Assembly (NCBI RefSeq): GCF_007752135.1
Contig: NZ_CP036298.1
Span: 7,990,501-8,054,500 of the forward strand
Source of the DNA: Aureliella helgolandensis
GTDB lineage: Bacteria; Planctomycetota; Planctomycetia; Pirellulales; Pirellulaceae
Length of the DNA: 64,000 bases
Direction: 5' to 3'
The notes below the pieces were generated by a model. The model ran no database searches and was not told the origin of the DNA. It worked only from the letters and a program-made list of their open reading frames with translations. Positions 1 through 10,600 of the stretch are shown here, one piece after another (within the stretch, counting starts at the first letter, position 1; every line of letters starts with the position of its first letter). The translations under genes and the position numbers were made by a program.

Positions 1-3000
1 GTTGATCGTTGCCGCTGTCGCCATAAAGCGTGTCATTCCCTTCGCCACCGAACAAGCGATCATTACCACTTCCGCCACGTAGCACGTCGTGTTGCCCCTG
101 GCCATCCAACGTGTCGTTCCCCGCCCCACCGAGCAGAGTGTCATTTCCATCACCGCCAAACATACGGTCGGCATCATCGCCGCCAGAGAGTTGATCATTT
201 CCATCGCCACCGTCGATGCGATCCTTACCGAGTCCGCCATCAATGGTATCGATCCCTCGGCCTCCGAACAGCTGGTCGTCACCACTCCCGCCGCTGATTG
301 TGGTGTTGCCGGTTCCGTTATAGCGAATCGTATCGTTGCCGGCACCGCCAGCCAGAACAGCAGGCAGCGTCACGGTTTGAGCGAATGTTAACTTGTCATT
401 GCCAATTCCGGCATCCGCTTCGACACGCGTGACCTCGGCTTGCGGAAACGATTGTTCGAATCCATCGAGGGCGAGAACCACGTTGCCGCCCTCTTGTCGA
501 ACCGTCAGGGACTCGTTGCCATCGGTGACATTCTCACCTCGCTGTGAAGCTCGTGGCCCAATGTTCAGAAACAAAACACCATCGATGATCTCTCCAAGAT
601 TCGGAGCTGGTGGCGCACTGACGTTGTATGCGTCAAGATCCAGAATGACTTTATCTTCCCACTCCCATTGCTTAGGACCAAAAACATCAAGTGTGATTGT
701 CTTATACTTGGGGCGGTCATACTGGATGACGTCAATGCAAGTTCCCAACGCGCATTTCTCTTTCGTATGGTATCCAGCAAAGACTTCTTCGCGAAAGCCA
801 GCCCACAGGCTCGCCGACAAGCCACCTTCCAACTTTCCTGAAAGATCAAATAGTGCGAAGGGGTTGTAACCGCTAGCAACGAGCGTTGAACGAATTTCGC
901 CAAAACGAACTTTCCCGTCGCCATTATTATCACGCAGGTTAAGTTGCAATTGTTCGCCGGGACCGGTTGTCTTCAGGTAACCCTCGAGATCTGCTTCGGC
1001 AAAATTGATGCCCGCTATCCCAACATCAACTCCACCCGAAAACTCCAAATTCATCCCGAACCATGCTTCGGGGGAATCAACGCCATCCGCATCCAGATCT
1101 TCGATGTACAGCCCGTCTGCCAAATCACCAGGATTTCCTGATGCGGCAAAGCTCCTCAGCCCCCTGGTGTCATATCCGACGTCGACGCGGAACCCGTAGT
1201 CGTAACTCACGCCGATAGCCCCTTCTAGATAGGGCGGAAGGATTGGCACCTGAACCGACGGCATCGTGAATTTCTTACGGACCGTTGGTAGATCCAAGTA
1301 CGCGATGTCAATCTCTGCTTTGTTATCGAACAGCAATCGAAATGCCTGCGACGGATCTTCTAGAAGCGGGAACGTCAAGCCCTTGGCGGAGTCACCGAAA
1401 TCGGAACTGAACGCCGTGGCAAAAAAGTCTTTGGTTGCTCGGGATTGCGAATCTAAAACAGGCAATCCTGCGATCAAGGACTGAACATCTTTAAGAGCCA
1501 AGTTCGGATCGAGAGTCGAGGGGTCGAAACTCCGACGGCGTGGATCCGCGTGGTCGGTCAAGCGAAAGTCGCCAAGATCGTAAAGGAGCGTGCCGCCTAC
1601 ATTATCTATCTTTTTCACCAGCTCGTTGACCAAGACTGTGGCATCAAAAATGGTGCCCCACGTTGTACCTCGAAGGACATAGCTAATTAAATCAGCAATT
1701 TGAACATCGTCGGGAGGTGTCCGTTCAAAGGTTTCACCAAGCTCGCCCAAATCAGAAAGTAGATAGATATCCTGCGTGATCACATCCAAAATAGGCTGAA
1801 TCGGCTTGAGAGCCAACTGAGTTTGGAGCAAAAGTGGCTTCAGGACGGTGCTCGCATACTCACCCAAATTGACATATGCATCTCTAAACTCGACCTTCAA
1901 TGCACCTGCGTCCGGATTGCTGTTGGCAATCGGCCACTCAACGATGAATTGCGAAGTTACAGAAGGAAAACCCTGCATTGAGGTGTGGGTAGCTAGATCC
2001 AATTTTAAGCCAGCACTACCGTGATAGCTAAAATCCCAAGCGTCGGATGACAGTAGTTCCCCAAGTTTGATTTGCCCGTCGCCCGGCGTCGGATCGACCA
2101 TGTCAACACCGAGGGTCAACGACAATGCCGAACCATTGTCGGTCGCGGACATTAATAGTGCACCAAAGTTGGCATCGATCGATCCTTCTGGGATCCCAAC
2201 CGACAACGATCCAGACAATTCGTTCCCTGCCACTGGCTTTAAGAAAAAGCCATCCGCTTGGCTAACGCCGAATCCCAAGTGCCATTCGAAATTGAGGGCA
2301 GTTTCTATCTCGATATTCGATTTTATTTCTACTCCCAGGTTGGGCAGCCCGATATCGAAGTCGATGGGAGCCTTGCCAGCCAATTCGTTGTGTACCAGTA
2401 CCACATCGAACTCGATCGAATCTGTTGTCGAGATGACTAAAATATCGAAGTGATCGATAGTGCCATCTGCCACTCCCTGCGGGCCGCTAACGTCCGTTTT
2501 GGGACTTAGGCCAGCCAGAGCAAACGCTTGAAACAGAGCCTGTTGAACTTTGACCGTCGTTTTGTCACCGATCGCACCCAACTTGCTCTTCACAAAGTTG
2601 ATCAGTCCAGGAGCGAAATCGATCACATCCTTCAGTTTGTCGCCGACAAGTGGCAAATTAACGTTGGCTAAGGCCGAATCGACTTCATCACCAAGTGCAT
2701 CGATTGCGTTGACCAGTCCGACCTGTAGGAGATCGAGCAACTCTAGATTAGCGATTTGCGACGCGACGTCGGGATATTCCTTAAAGTTCTCGACCCCAAG
2801 TGTTTCATCATTGGATAGCTGAAACACAACTTCGTTTTCTGGAAAGGGATCGGGATCGTCACCGTCTTCCTCCGATCCGCCCATCGGCTCCGTGGGATTC
2901 GGGAAGAAGATTGGAAGCCGGGCGCCCGCCGTCCAGTCCGCATCAATGCGTGGCGAAATCGTTTGCGTTGCCGGGTAGTAACGATGGTCCACCGGATCAC

Positions 3001-6000
3001 TTATCAATCCGAACGTGTAGGTTGCCGGTTCAGTAGAATCGACAATCTCATTCGACGAAACACTTGTATCCATGGCGTTACCAATACCGTCCTTGTCCAA
3101 CGCCACTCTGCCGCCCTGCAACGATACCGACAGCGGACCAAAAGCGATGCTCCCACTTAGGTTGTTGCTATACGAACGCACGTTCACAATGAATTCCGAG
3201 GAGTCGACGATATAGGGTTTCGGAGTCGTCGGAGTCGTAATGTCAATCCCCACAACCAGGAGTGCATCGAGCTGCACGTCCGTCTTCAGATCGCCGCCGA
3301 CGAGAGAATTACCTGCGATGCTTAGATTAAGCGGATCCCACCGATCGACCAACTCATCGTGCAGATCAATTGTTATCTGCAAATCTTCACAGCTAAAATC
3401 GAGCGTGACATCGACCGATTCTCCGTCACTGGCCTTGAGCACCAATGCCTTGGAGATTAGATCTTCCACAGTCGATTCCCATTTTTGAATCGTGCGTCCC
3501 GGCAGAGTTTCCAACTCGCTGACTCCGGCATCAAAGTTCGCAGCAAACGTGACGAATTCTGATAGCGGTTTGTCAATCAGGGGAAGCCCGGTTGTGAAAG
3601 TCGTATGAGTCGCTTGATCATTGAAAAAATCAGCGACGGTTCGCAGAGCAGCGACCAGGTCAACATAGGCGAAATGTTGATAACAGGCGAATTCGTCTGG
3701 AACATCTAGATTGCGAGTATCCAGGTCCCCCAGATCGCTCCAAGTAAAACTGGCCGTTTTGTCTCCGGAAACAGTAAAGGTTCCGTTGGCCGGTAGAAAG
3801 TTATAGAAGTCAAAGGACGCGTTGCCGCCAATCTCTGTGGTCAGAGCCGGTAGGGCTGCGTCGAGCTGCCGCCGTGCGCTGAGGCCCAAGAGGTCGACCG
3901 TCATCGAAGAAGTTCCCGAACCGTACGGCGAAACGACATCAATCAAGCCGTATTGTCCTTGGATCGCAACACCATTGGCTGACACATCAACCATGCCTCC
4001 GACGCGGGTGTCTTCAACAAAAAAGTCGCTCGGCTCCGTGGGGCCGGCTGCCTCACCTAAATCGATCCCAAATTTAAGATCAAATGAAGAGGCAATCGCA
4101 ACTTTGGCCTGAGATAAAGTCGTTACATTGGTCAGGGGCAATTCCAAATTATCGGCGGGCACGCCGGCAAGCACATCCTGCTTCTGAAGCGAAAAGTCGA
4201 GCCCTCGCGTCAGCGTTGCCGTCGGTTGTTCGAAGGTAAAATCGATCCAAAACTCACCGCTGGAGGGATCGTAATCGTAGGCTGATATCACCGGCGCCAA
4301 AATTGCGACTAATTCTTGCACCGTGACAAAAGCAGTTTGACCTCCAGCTTGCAGGAGGTCGTTTACCCTAGCCTGAAACGCGGAATCCAAGTCAAACAGA
4401 TCTCCGAGTGATTCATTCTTTACAAAATAGACTTTTCCGTCATCCGGCAATTGGGATTCGACACTCGCGAGCCACTCTTGAACTTGACCGAGCATTCCCT
4501 TCACTTCATCCGAATCCACATTGGCGAACGGATCTAAGCTTGCAAAGTTGGTCGTTGAGAGAATCGGAGCTGACTCAGAAAACACATCTTCGGCGAGCAG
4601 ATTGAATTGCGGGAACAAATTGGTAGTCGTGAATGTTCCGACCGATGCAGCGACAGGGATTTCCGCCAAAGCATAACCAGCAGTATTCCGCAATTCGAAG
4701 GGCTGTGATTCCTGGGAGCTTTCTAAGAGCTGTTCCTTGAAGACACGCCGCCGCGCATCGGCAAGACCTGAGGAAAAGCCGAGTTCAGCTCGAGCATCCA
4801 GGGTAAACTTGGCCGAGTCGGCTGTGGCGCCTAAGAATCCTAGATTAACTTCGAACGATTGGTCTGTTTCCGAAACTTCCACCGAGGTATCAATTCGGTC
4901 CACCCGTACAAAAAACGCGTTCGACTGGCTGTAGTCGATGCCAAACGAGAGCTCCATAGAAACCTTGCCGGTCACGTCGACTGTGGGAGCTGCCGGAGCG
5001 TGGATACCACGATTCGCTGCATTTTCACCAAAATCGAGTTCAACATCAGCCCAAGTTTGCTCTGCGTCAACTGTTAAGTTGAATCGTAGTTCCTCACCAT
5101 CAACACGCAAATAACGTCCGCCGCTAACACTAGCCGGATCCACGGAAACAGAAACTCCATCAGCCACTAGGTCAATTTGCTTCAACAGCTCCCCAATCAA
5201 CACTTCGCTATCAGCGCTCTCATGGTCGTCAAAGAATGTCGAGATAGGTTCGTAGAGGCCATGCTGGATTGCCGATTGAATAGGAGCCACTTCGAGAACA
5301 GAACGATTGATCAACGGCAGTTCGGCGGCCAGCTCGTCAAGTGACTGAAGCGATTCGAAGGATTGACGAAATACCTCCAGGCCGTCCAGCAGGACCTCCG
5401 ATGCACCAACATCGACGACATCCGGGCGAACCGGTGGAACGAGATTTGCCTGAAAGACGCCATTAGCGCCACTCGCGAAAACAACGCGACCGTTGACTCC
5501 ATCGCCATCCCAAGACAAGATCATTCCGTCTTGAACCTCTCCAACCGTCCAAGTCCGTGGGTCATTATGGTAGATCGAGCTGATGAAATTTGGTCCTTCC
5601 CCCACAGTGACGCCACTAATCAACAGGGCGGTTAATTGCTGGCGGACACGACCTAGGTCGTACCCTTCCGCCACATTGTCTTGGAGAAACCCTCGTATCC
5701 CTAGCAAAGTCTCACGATTGTCCCACGCACTCAAAGGCCCATCGGGGTCGGTTGAATGCTGCAGTTCGACAGCCTCGGCCAATGGATGGGTTCCAAGCAC
5801 CTCGGATACATACTCACCATTGATGTAATAAATCAGCTGATTGTTAGGCCCACTGACGTAGCGTTTGCCATCGATCTGCTGCGTGGCAAAAAATGGAGTT
5901 TGCGGACTGTTAGTGGCCGGAGTCTCGATATCAATCTCTAATCCGGCCTGGTGTTCATCGGATGCATCCAAACTACCTCCTGCCGGGCCACTTAGCGTTC

Positions 6001-7312
6001 GAATTTCCAAGCGAGACTGTTGTGCAATGAGCGCCGCTTCCTGGCCATCGTCGGCTAGCTCCTGGATCGGATGATTTTGGCTGGCCTCGAGCAGACGCGT
6101 TAGCATCTCGCTGGCAAACCGATCCGACTGTGCGGATCCATCGGACAAGTTGGGCGACAGGTACAATCCATCGGATGCTGCATTGATCGCAATTGGATCC
6201 AATTCAATCCATTTGGGAGTATCAATCTCATTGATAAAGTCGCGACGCACTACGTTGCTGGGAAGCAACGGTCCACCGACCATCGCAGCATTGAACAAAC
6301 CAATCGCATGCCTAGTCGGCACATCGAATTGGCCCGTTAGCGTGAGTGGTTGCGCTGCTAATCCAGGGTACCCCAACCCTCGCAATCGCTGTTGAAGTCG
6401 CATGATCTCCAGGGTCGAATCGCCGAACGTAACAGCCCGTGGGCCAACTTGACTGAGCCCTGGACTAATATTGAAAGTAACTGAGTGCGGACTACCATCA
6501 ATGCTTATTTCCGCTTGGACTACAGCTAATTCCGGCGTTCTCGGTGCCAGATAGAAAACTCCCGACGTTGCGTACGACGACTCGCCTACAGTTTCCGGCA
6601 GGATCAATTCAGCCGAACTGGAGCCCACTACTGATGGTGGCGAGAACGTAGATCCGCCAAATATTTCGACTAGATCAACTCTAATAATGTCTCCGCTGAG
6701 AACCTCCAACTCAGCCACGGGTGAATCTATGTCGCCTTCTCCCTCGGCATTTAGCACAGCGGAGCGCGGCCGGTCGACTGCAGCGCCAGACGGTACGGGT
6801 ACGGCGGCATCCCCAAGCTTAGCAGCGTACACTTGCCGGGAAGAGCCATCCTCGGCTGATAGAGAACCATTCTGCGGTCTAGGCGCGCCCGTCCCTCGGA
6901 CTGGCTGGCTCCCCATTCCAGGAGTCGCGGAGAGAACCTTCAGATCGACCGACGGAGCCGATTCAAAGGCCGATGAGTGATGGCTTTTCGCAGACGCGAT
7001 CTTAGCTGCGGCGATCGACGCGTCGTCGGAATCTATCGTATCGTCTGAACTGTCATAATTCAGAAACTGGTTCGATTGGTTGACGCCCGCGCCATTGAAT
7101 AACGATGCAAAACTACCGACTGGATACTCACCGCTAAGCACGTCTGGAGTGAAATCAATCAATACATTGGTCGTTCCAGCAGCCAACAGATCTCGCCGCT
7201 CCAATAATTCCGCTTGCAAACGACGACGCTTCTGGCTCCGACGACGGGCTTGGCGGAACGCAGCAGACTGAACCGCGGAGGACTTTGCTTTTCGTTTTTG
7301 TCTAGACTTCAT
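1..7312 (-). CDS. Giant secreted RTX protein with LEPR-XLL-like head and peptidase-like insert (3' end outside window)
   Basis: An open frame runs from an ATG at 7312 to the left edge, at least 2436 codons, with no stop on the reading I made. The first ~20 residues are very basic, then LLERRDLLAAG (about residues 34-44) resembles the LEPR-XLL sequence found at the start of large exported planctomycete proteins. Residues ~297-345 look like a peptidoglycan-binding repeat (LQQRLRGLGYPG, then TGQFDVPTRHAIGLF). H454-Q-A-G-L-E-I-D461-I follows GGS and resembles the HxxGxxxD zinc motif of M74/M15 murein peptidases, and N583-D-P could be the later NDP motif of that fold. The middle is a very long series of beta-rich segments with acidic, DxDxD-type sites. 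The last ~120 residues seen are RTX nonapeptides (GGxGNDxLx). Likely a Ca-binding, cell-surface or secreted protein. Function unknown; the peptidase reading is inference because the last metal His is not seen. Confidence 0.85.
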   Translation of the reverse strand, partial: MKSRQKRKAKSSAVQSAAFRQARRRSQKRRRLQAELLERRDLLAAGTTNVLIDFTPDVLSGEYPVGSFASLFNGAGVNQSNQFLNYDSSDDTIDSDDASIAAAKIASAKSHHSSAFESAPSVDLKVLSATPGMGSQPVRGTGAPRPQNGSLSAEDGSSRQVYAAKLGDAAVPVPSGAAVDRPRSAVLNAEGEGDIDSPVAELEVLSGDIIRVDLVEIFGGSTFSPPSVVGSSSAELILPETVGESSYATSGVFYLAPRTPELAVVQAEISIDGSPHSVTFNISPGLSQVGPRAVTFGDSTLEIMRLQQRLRGLGYPGLAAQPLTLTGQFDVPTRHAIGLFNAAMVGGPLLPSNVVRRDFINEIDTPKWIELDPIAINAASDGLYLSPNLSDGSAQSDRFASEMLTRLLEASQNHPIQELADDGQEAALIAQQSRLEIRTLSGPAGGSLDASDEHQAGLEIDIETPATNSPQTPFFATQQIDGKRYVSGPNNQLIYYINGEYVSEVLGTHPLAEAVELQHSTDPDGPLSAWDNRETLLGIRGFLQDNVAEGYDLGRVRQQLTALLISGVTVGEGPNFISSIYHNDPRTWTVGEVQDGMILSWDGDGVNGRVVFASGANGVFQANLVPPVRPDVVDVGASEVLLDGLEVFRQSFESLQSLDELAAELPLINRSVLEVAPIQSAIQHGLYEPISTFFDDHESADSEVLIGELLKQIDLVADGVSVSVDPASVSGGRYLRVDGEELRFNLTVDAEQTWADVELDFGENAANRGIHAPAAPTVDVTGKVSMELSFGIDYSQSNAFFVRVDRIDTSVEVSETDQSFEVNLGFLGATADSAKFTLDARAELGFSSGLADARRRVFKEQLLESSQESQPFELRNTAGYALAEIPVAASVGTFTTTNLFPQFNLLAEDVFSESAPILSTTNFASLDPFANVDSDEVKGMLGQVQEWLASVESQLPDDGKVYFVKNESLGDLFDLDSAFQARVNDLLQAGGQTAFVTVQELVAILAPVISAYDYDPSSGEFWIDFTFEQPTATLTRGLDFSLQKQDVLAGVPADNLELPLTNVTTLSQAKVAIASSFDLKFGIDLGEAAGPTEPSDFFVEDTRVGGMVDVSANGVAIQGQYGLIDVVSPYGSGTSSMTVDLLGLSARRQLDAALPALTTEIGGNASFDFYNFLPANGTFTVSGDKTASFTWSDLGDLDTRNLDVPDEFACYQHFAYVDLVAALRTVADFFNDQATHTTFTTGLPLIDKPLSEFVTFAANFDAGVSELETLPGRTIQKWESTVEDLISKALVLKASDGESVDVTLDFSCEDLQITIDLHDELVDRWDPLNLSIAGNSLVGGDLKTDVQLDALLVVGIDITTPTTPKPYIVDSSEFIVNVRSYSNNLSGSIAFGPLSVSLQGGRVALDKDGIGNAMDTSVSSNEIVDSTEPATYTFGLISDPVDHRYYPATQTISPRIDADWTAGARLPIFFPNPTEPMGGSEEDGDDPDPFPENEVVFQLSNDETLGVENFKEYPDVASQIANLELLDLLQVGLVNAIDALGDEVDSALANVNLPLVGDKLKDVIDFAPGLINFVKSKLGAIGDKTTVKVQQALFQAFALAGLSPKTDVSGPQGVADGTIDHFDILVISTTDSIEFDVVLVHNELAGKAPIDFDIGLPNLGVEIKSNIEIETALNFEWHLGFGVSQADGFFLKPVAGNELSGSLSVGIPEGSIDANFGALLMSATDNGSALSLTLGVDMVDPTPGDGQIKLGELLSSDAWDFSYHGSAGLKLDLATHTSMQGFPSVTSQFIVEWPIANSNPDAGALKVEFRDAYVNLGEYASTVLKPLLLQTQLALKPIQPILDVITQDIYLLSDLGELGETFERTPPDDVQIADLISYVLRGTTWGTIFDATVLVNELVKKIDNVGGTLLYDLGDFRLTDHADPRRRSFDPSTLDPNLALKDVQSLIAGLPVLDSQSRATKDFFATAFSSDFGDSAKGLTFPLLEDPSQAFRLLFDNKAEIDIAYLDLPTVRKKFTMPSVQVPILPPYLEGAIGVSYDYGFRVDVGYDTRGLRSFAASGNPGDLADGLYIEDLDADGVDSPEAWFGMNLEFSGGVDVGIAGINFAEADLEGYLKTTGPGEQLQLNLRDNNGDGKVRFGEIRSTLVASGYNPFALFDLSGKLEGGLSASLWAGFREEVFAGYHTKEKCALGTCIDVIQYDRPKYKTITLDVFGPKQWEWEDKVILDLDAYNVSAPPAPNLGEIIDGVLFLNIGPRASQRGENVTDGNESLTVRQEGGNVVLALDGFEQSFPQAEVTRVEADAGIGNDKLTFAQTVTLPAVLAGGAGNDTIRYNGTGNTTISGGSGDDQLFGGRGIDTIDGGLGKDRIDGGDGNDQLSGGDDADRMFGGDGNDTLLGGAGNDTLDGQGQHDVLRGGSGNDRLFGGEGNDTLYGDSGNDQ
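2..360 (-). repeat. RTX (hemolysin-type calcium-binding) nonapeptide repeats
   Basis: Within the giant gene, read on the minus strand, about a dozen successive copies of GGxGNDxLx-like units are visible, for example GGDGNDTLLGGAGNDTL. This array binds Ca2+ as a parallel beta-roll in known RTX proteins and usually marks type I secretion or extracellular folding. The array continues past the left edge, so its total length is unknown. At DNA level it is an imperfect 27-bp periodicity. Confidence 0.9.
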
Positions 7313-7689
7313 CAGCCGCTACCGTCGCTTACGCCCCATGTGAGCGGGATAACCCCCTGCACTGGGCTTGGTTAGGAAATAATTTTTGCTAGCTTCTACC
7401 GATACCATGCGGAAACGCCTGCCAATCTATCCCAAAAATTCCTAGAACACCCCCTAAACCCCCAGGATAACCACTACTACAGGCCACTCTAACCACCAAC
7501 TGGAGCGGCTACCATCCAGTGGGGAGACGCGCACCCAACGCAAAGCGCTCATTCTTGCCCGGGCAAAGCGCTCATTCTTGCCCGGGCAAAGTCGGCCTGT
7601 GGGCTATAAGAGACAGCATGGGTGCTACTGCAGAACGCAAAAGTGCCCGGGATCGGCACTCCAGCAAGCACCCCATTTCGGCCTAGCAA
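7313..7689. other. Intergenic, upstream of the giant gene
   Basis: No gene is seen here. It should contain the promoter and leader of the giant minus-strand gene and the 3' region of the TPR/FG-GAP gene that is transcribed toward it. It holds a two-copy 23-bp tandem repeat (separate entry). No clear -35/-10 pair or intrinsic terminator could be assigned. Confidence 0.5.
7540..7585. repeat. Two perfect 23-bp tandem repeats
   Basis: Two identical adjacent units occupy 7540-7562 and 7563-7585, each starting GCAAAGCGCTCATTCTTGCC and ending CGG; a third copy starts (GCAAAG at 7586-7591) and then stops. Each junction creates CCCGGGC. It lies about 230 bp upstream of the giant gene start. It could be a regulator binding site or a slippage duplication; the sequence does not decide. 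Confidence 0.85.
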
Positions 7690-10600
7690 TTAGGGCAGTT
7701 GGCGCACTATTTGGTTTTCAATAGCAATCCAGTGGGTGTTGCTGCGGACATTGTCAATCTGCTGACGCATGCCAGTGGGCCACTCAATTTCGATCCGCTC
7801 CACCATGGAAGCGTCGCCCAGTCCGAAGTGCAATTGGCGTTGATTGCTGGCCATGTAGCCTCCTCCAGCTACCAGCTGAGATGTCCACGGACGACCATCA
7901 GCCGTGACGGTGACCTGGGCGCCAATCGCATCACGGTGGGATTCAACACCCACTAGGCGGATGGATACAAAATTGCCGCTGGTCGATTCGTTATGCAGCA
8001 GGCAAGTCGGTTGTTCGAGATCACCAACAACCATGTCTTGCCGCCCGTCGCAATCGGCATCGATTAGGGCAGCCGCGCGACCAACACGCATCGACGCAAA
8101 AAAGGGACCTGTGTCCTCAGCGGTCCCCTCGACGAACCTCGCTGCCGAGTTCCCCGAAAAATACTGAGGTCGCATGCGAAAGGGAATGCCCATATGGCTC
8201 ATGTCATCGATATGGCCGTTGAGGACGACGAAATCGAGGTGCCCATCGAGTTGAGCATCGAAACATTGCGTACCGAACCCCAAGGGCGCTAAGCTCGGCG
8301 CCACCAACCCTGCAGCTAGGCTGGCATCGCGAAAGGCCCCCGCCGACTGCTGCACATAGAGCGTGTTGGATTCATCGTGATAGTTCGTCACCAGTAGATC
8401 AATGGCCCCGTCACGATTGATGTCTCCAGTTGCTACCCCCATACATGCCTGAGCCTTGCCTTCGATATCGTAGGCCAAGCCCCGGAGCAAGGCTTGGTCT
8501 TCGAAGCGAAGCCCCAGTGGAGATTGGGGATCAGGTTGTGAGGTCAGCAACAAGTTAGCGACTTGATCGTTGGCCACGAAAATGGAGGGTAAACGCTCTG
8601 AGCCCAACCGCACCACGGCTACCCCCAACGCATTGCCCCCCTTCACCGAGTCCGCCAGAACTTGGTGGCTGACGTCATGAAACAATCCGTGGTCGTCGGC
8701 GGCCAACAATCGTCCCTCTGCAGGCAGAAAATTGCGCGGTGAACACGCTCGCGGTTGGCCCCCCATCAGACAACGGCGTGTCGTCACGTCCGGACCACGA
8801 ACGTAGTTGGCATCATAGATCTCAGTGGTAGCATCCCCATTGAGGTCGGCAATCGCCGCGCTGACCGTCCAACTCGTCGAACGATCCGCGAGATGCTTCG
8901 CCCCGTCGATAAACGTACCGTCGCCTTGATTGAGCCATAACTGATTCTCTCCAAAGTTGCAGACGTAGATATCGGGGAAGCCATCGCTATCGATATCTCC
9001 AATCGCAACCCCCTGACCAAATGCACTTTCCTGGATTCCGGCCAGCAAGGTCACGTGAGCGAATTTAGGTTTTGAACCCAAGGTTCCCGTCTGGTTGCGC
9101 AGTAAGCAATCGGAGTAGTCGTCTTGAGCACCACCAGCAGGCCAGTTGCAACCTTGCACTAGGAATACATCGGGCCAACCATCAAGATCGTAATCCAAGA
9201 CGCCCACTCCGCCACCGGTCATCTCAAACATGCGGCGACCATCTTCAAATTCGGTTCGCGACGCGAAGTAGGTAAAATCGAACGCGTCACGAATTTCAGT
9301 AAATCGAGCTTGAAACTGCGGCTCACCCTGACTCGCTTCTGCGACCTCCTGCACTGGCTCGCTTGCGGGCCACTGCGGAAGCGGAAGTGAGCGAACCCAT
9401 TGGTCGTCGAGCAGTGGTTGCTCCGGATGCGTCCGCGAGTCGCCCGAATTGGACTCACCAGAATACGACTCACCGGAGAGCTGGTTCCTCAATTGCGATA
9501 GTTGGGTGTGCGTTGGATCGGCGTTTAGGCCGTACGCACACCAAGCCCGGGCCTCAAGGGGGCGACCGAGTTTGAGCGTGAGTTCCGCTGCCCGGGCGAT
9601 CTGCTCTAAGCGTGCGGCAGAGCCGAGGTAGGTGCGGAAGGCGGCTTCGGAAATCTGCCCCGAGGCCAGTGCCTGGCGGCCCGACCATTCATCCGCCATT
9701 ATTCGCTCCAAGACAAACAGGAATTCCTCAACGGTCGCGGCGCGGTGCTGGAGAGAGTGGGCCAAGTCGACTTGATCCATGCCCTCCAGGGTCTGCACCA
9801 AACCTTGCAGAGCAACCAAATGTGCCGGATCTCGGCGGAGCGCTTCGGCAAAACAGCGGGCCGCAGCCTCCTGCTGTTCCGCTTGCTGGGCCCACTGCGC
9901 TCGAACAACCCAGACGTCTGGATGCAAATCGGCGTCTGCCGGGAGTGAACGCTCCCAGCCGGATAGTCGCTCCGGAGTTAGTTGCAGTCGCAACTTGCCC
10001 AGTTGCACATGCGCTTCGACCAGTCGAGGTGACTGCGCGAGGACTCGCGTTAGTAGCTGCTCGACTTCCTCCATTTCCCCCGCACGCAGACGGATTCGAG
10101 CCAAGCCAAGCAGAGGAAGAGCGTCGTCAGGAGTGGTAAGCAGGAATTGATCGAGCTCAGCTTCGTTTTCAATGGATTTCGCCAGGTTGCCTAAGTGCAG
10201 TAGATGCTGGGCAGCCCCACGTCCGCGACGCACCAATTCGAGCAGATGGGGTGCAGCCTCCCTGCGTTGTCCAGAAAGGTTGAGCAGATAGACCAGTCGC
10301 TCGCGAGCTTGATGCTGCTTGGCATCCAGGGCGACGGACTGCCCCAGCTTCTCAATCGCGCGGGTCATCTGCTTCAGATGCAAGGCGACTTCACCAGCCG
10401 CCCAGCGAGCCGTGGCGGCTTCACCATCCGCTGCATCCGGAACCCGATCGTACAGTTCAATAGCCAGCTCATACTGCTCCAATCTCGAAGCAGATTCACC
10501 GGCCATCAACAATAGCTTCGACGAAGCTTGATCGGTCTCGCTCAAGGACTGGCAGGCCGCCAAGACCGTGGGGTGATCTCCCCGCAAAAAGGCGCGTCGG

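Noticed and set aside
89-7271. Many plus-strand open frames of 60-158 codons
   Set aside because: They are antisense shadows of the giant minus-strand RTX gene, have low-complexity Ser/Thr-rich translations and no family likeness.
9612-10150. Plus-strand frames of 123 and 175 codons
   Set aside because: They lie fully inside the TPR part of the minus-strand FG-GAP gene, which has clear repeat and domain signatures.
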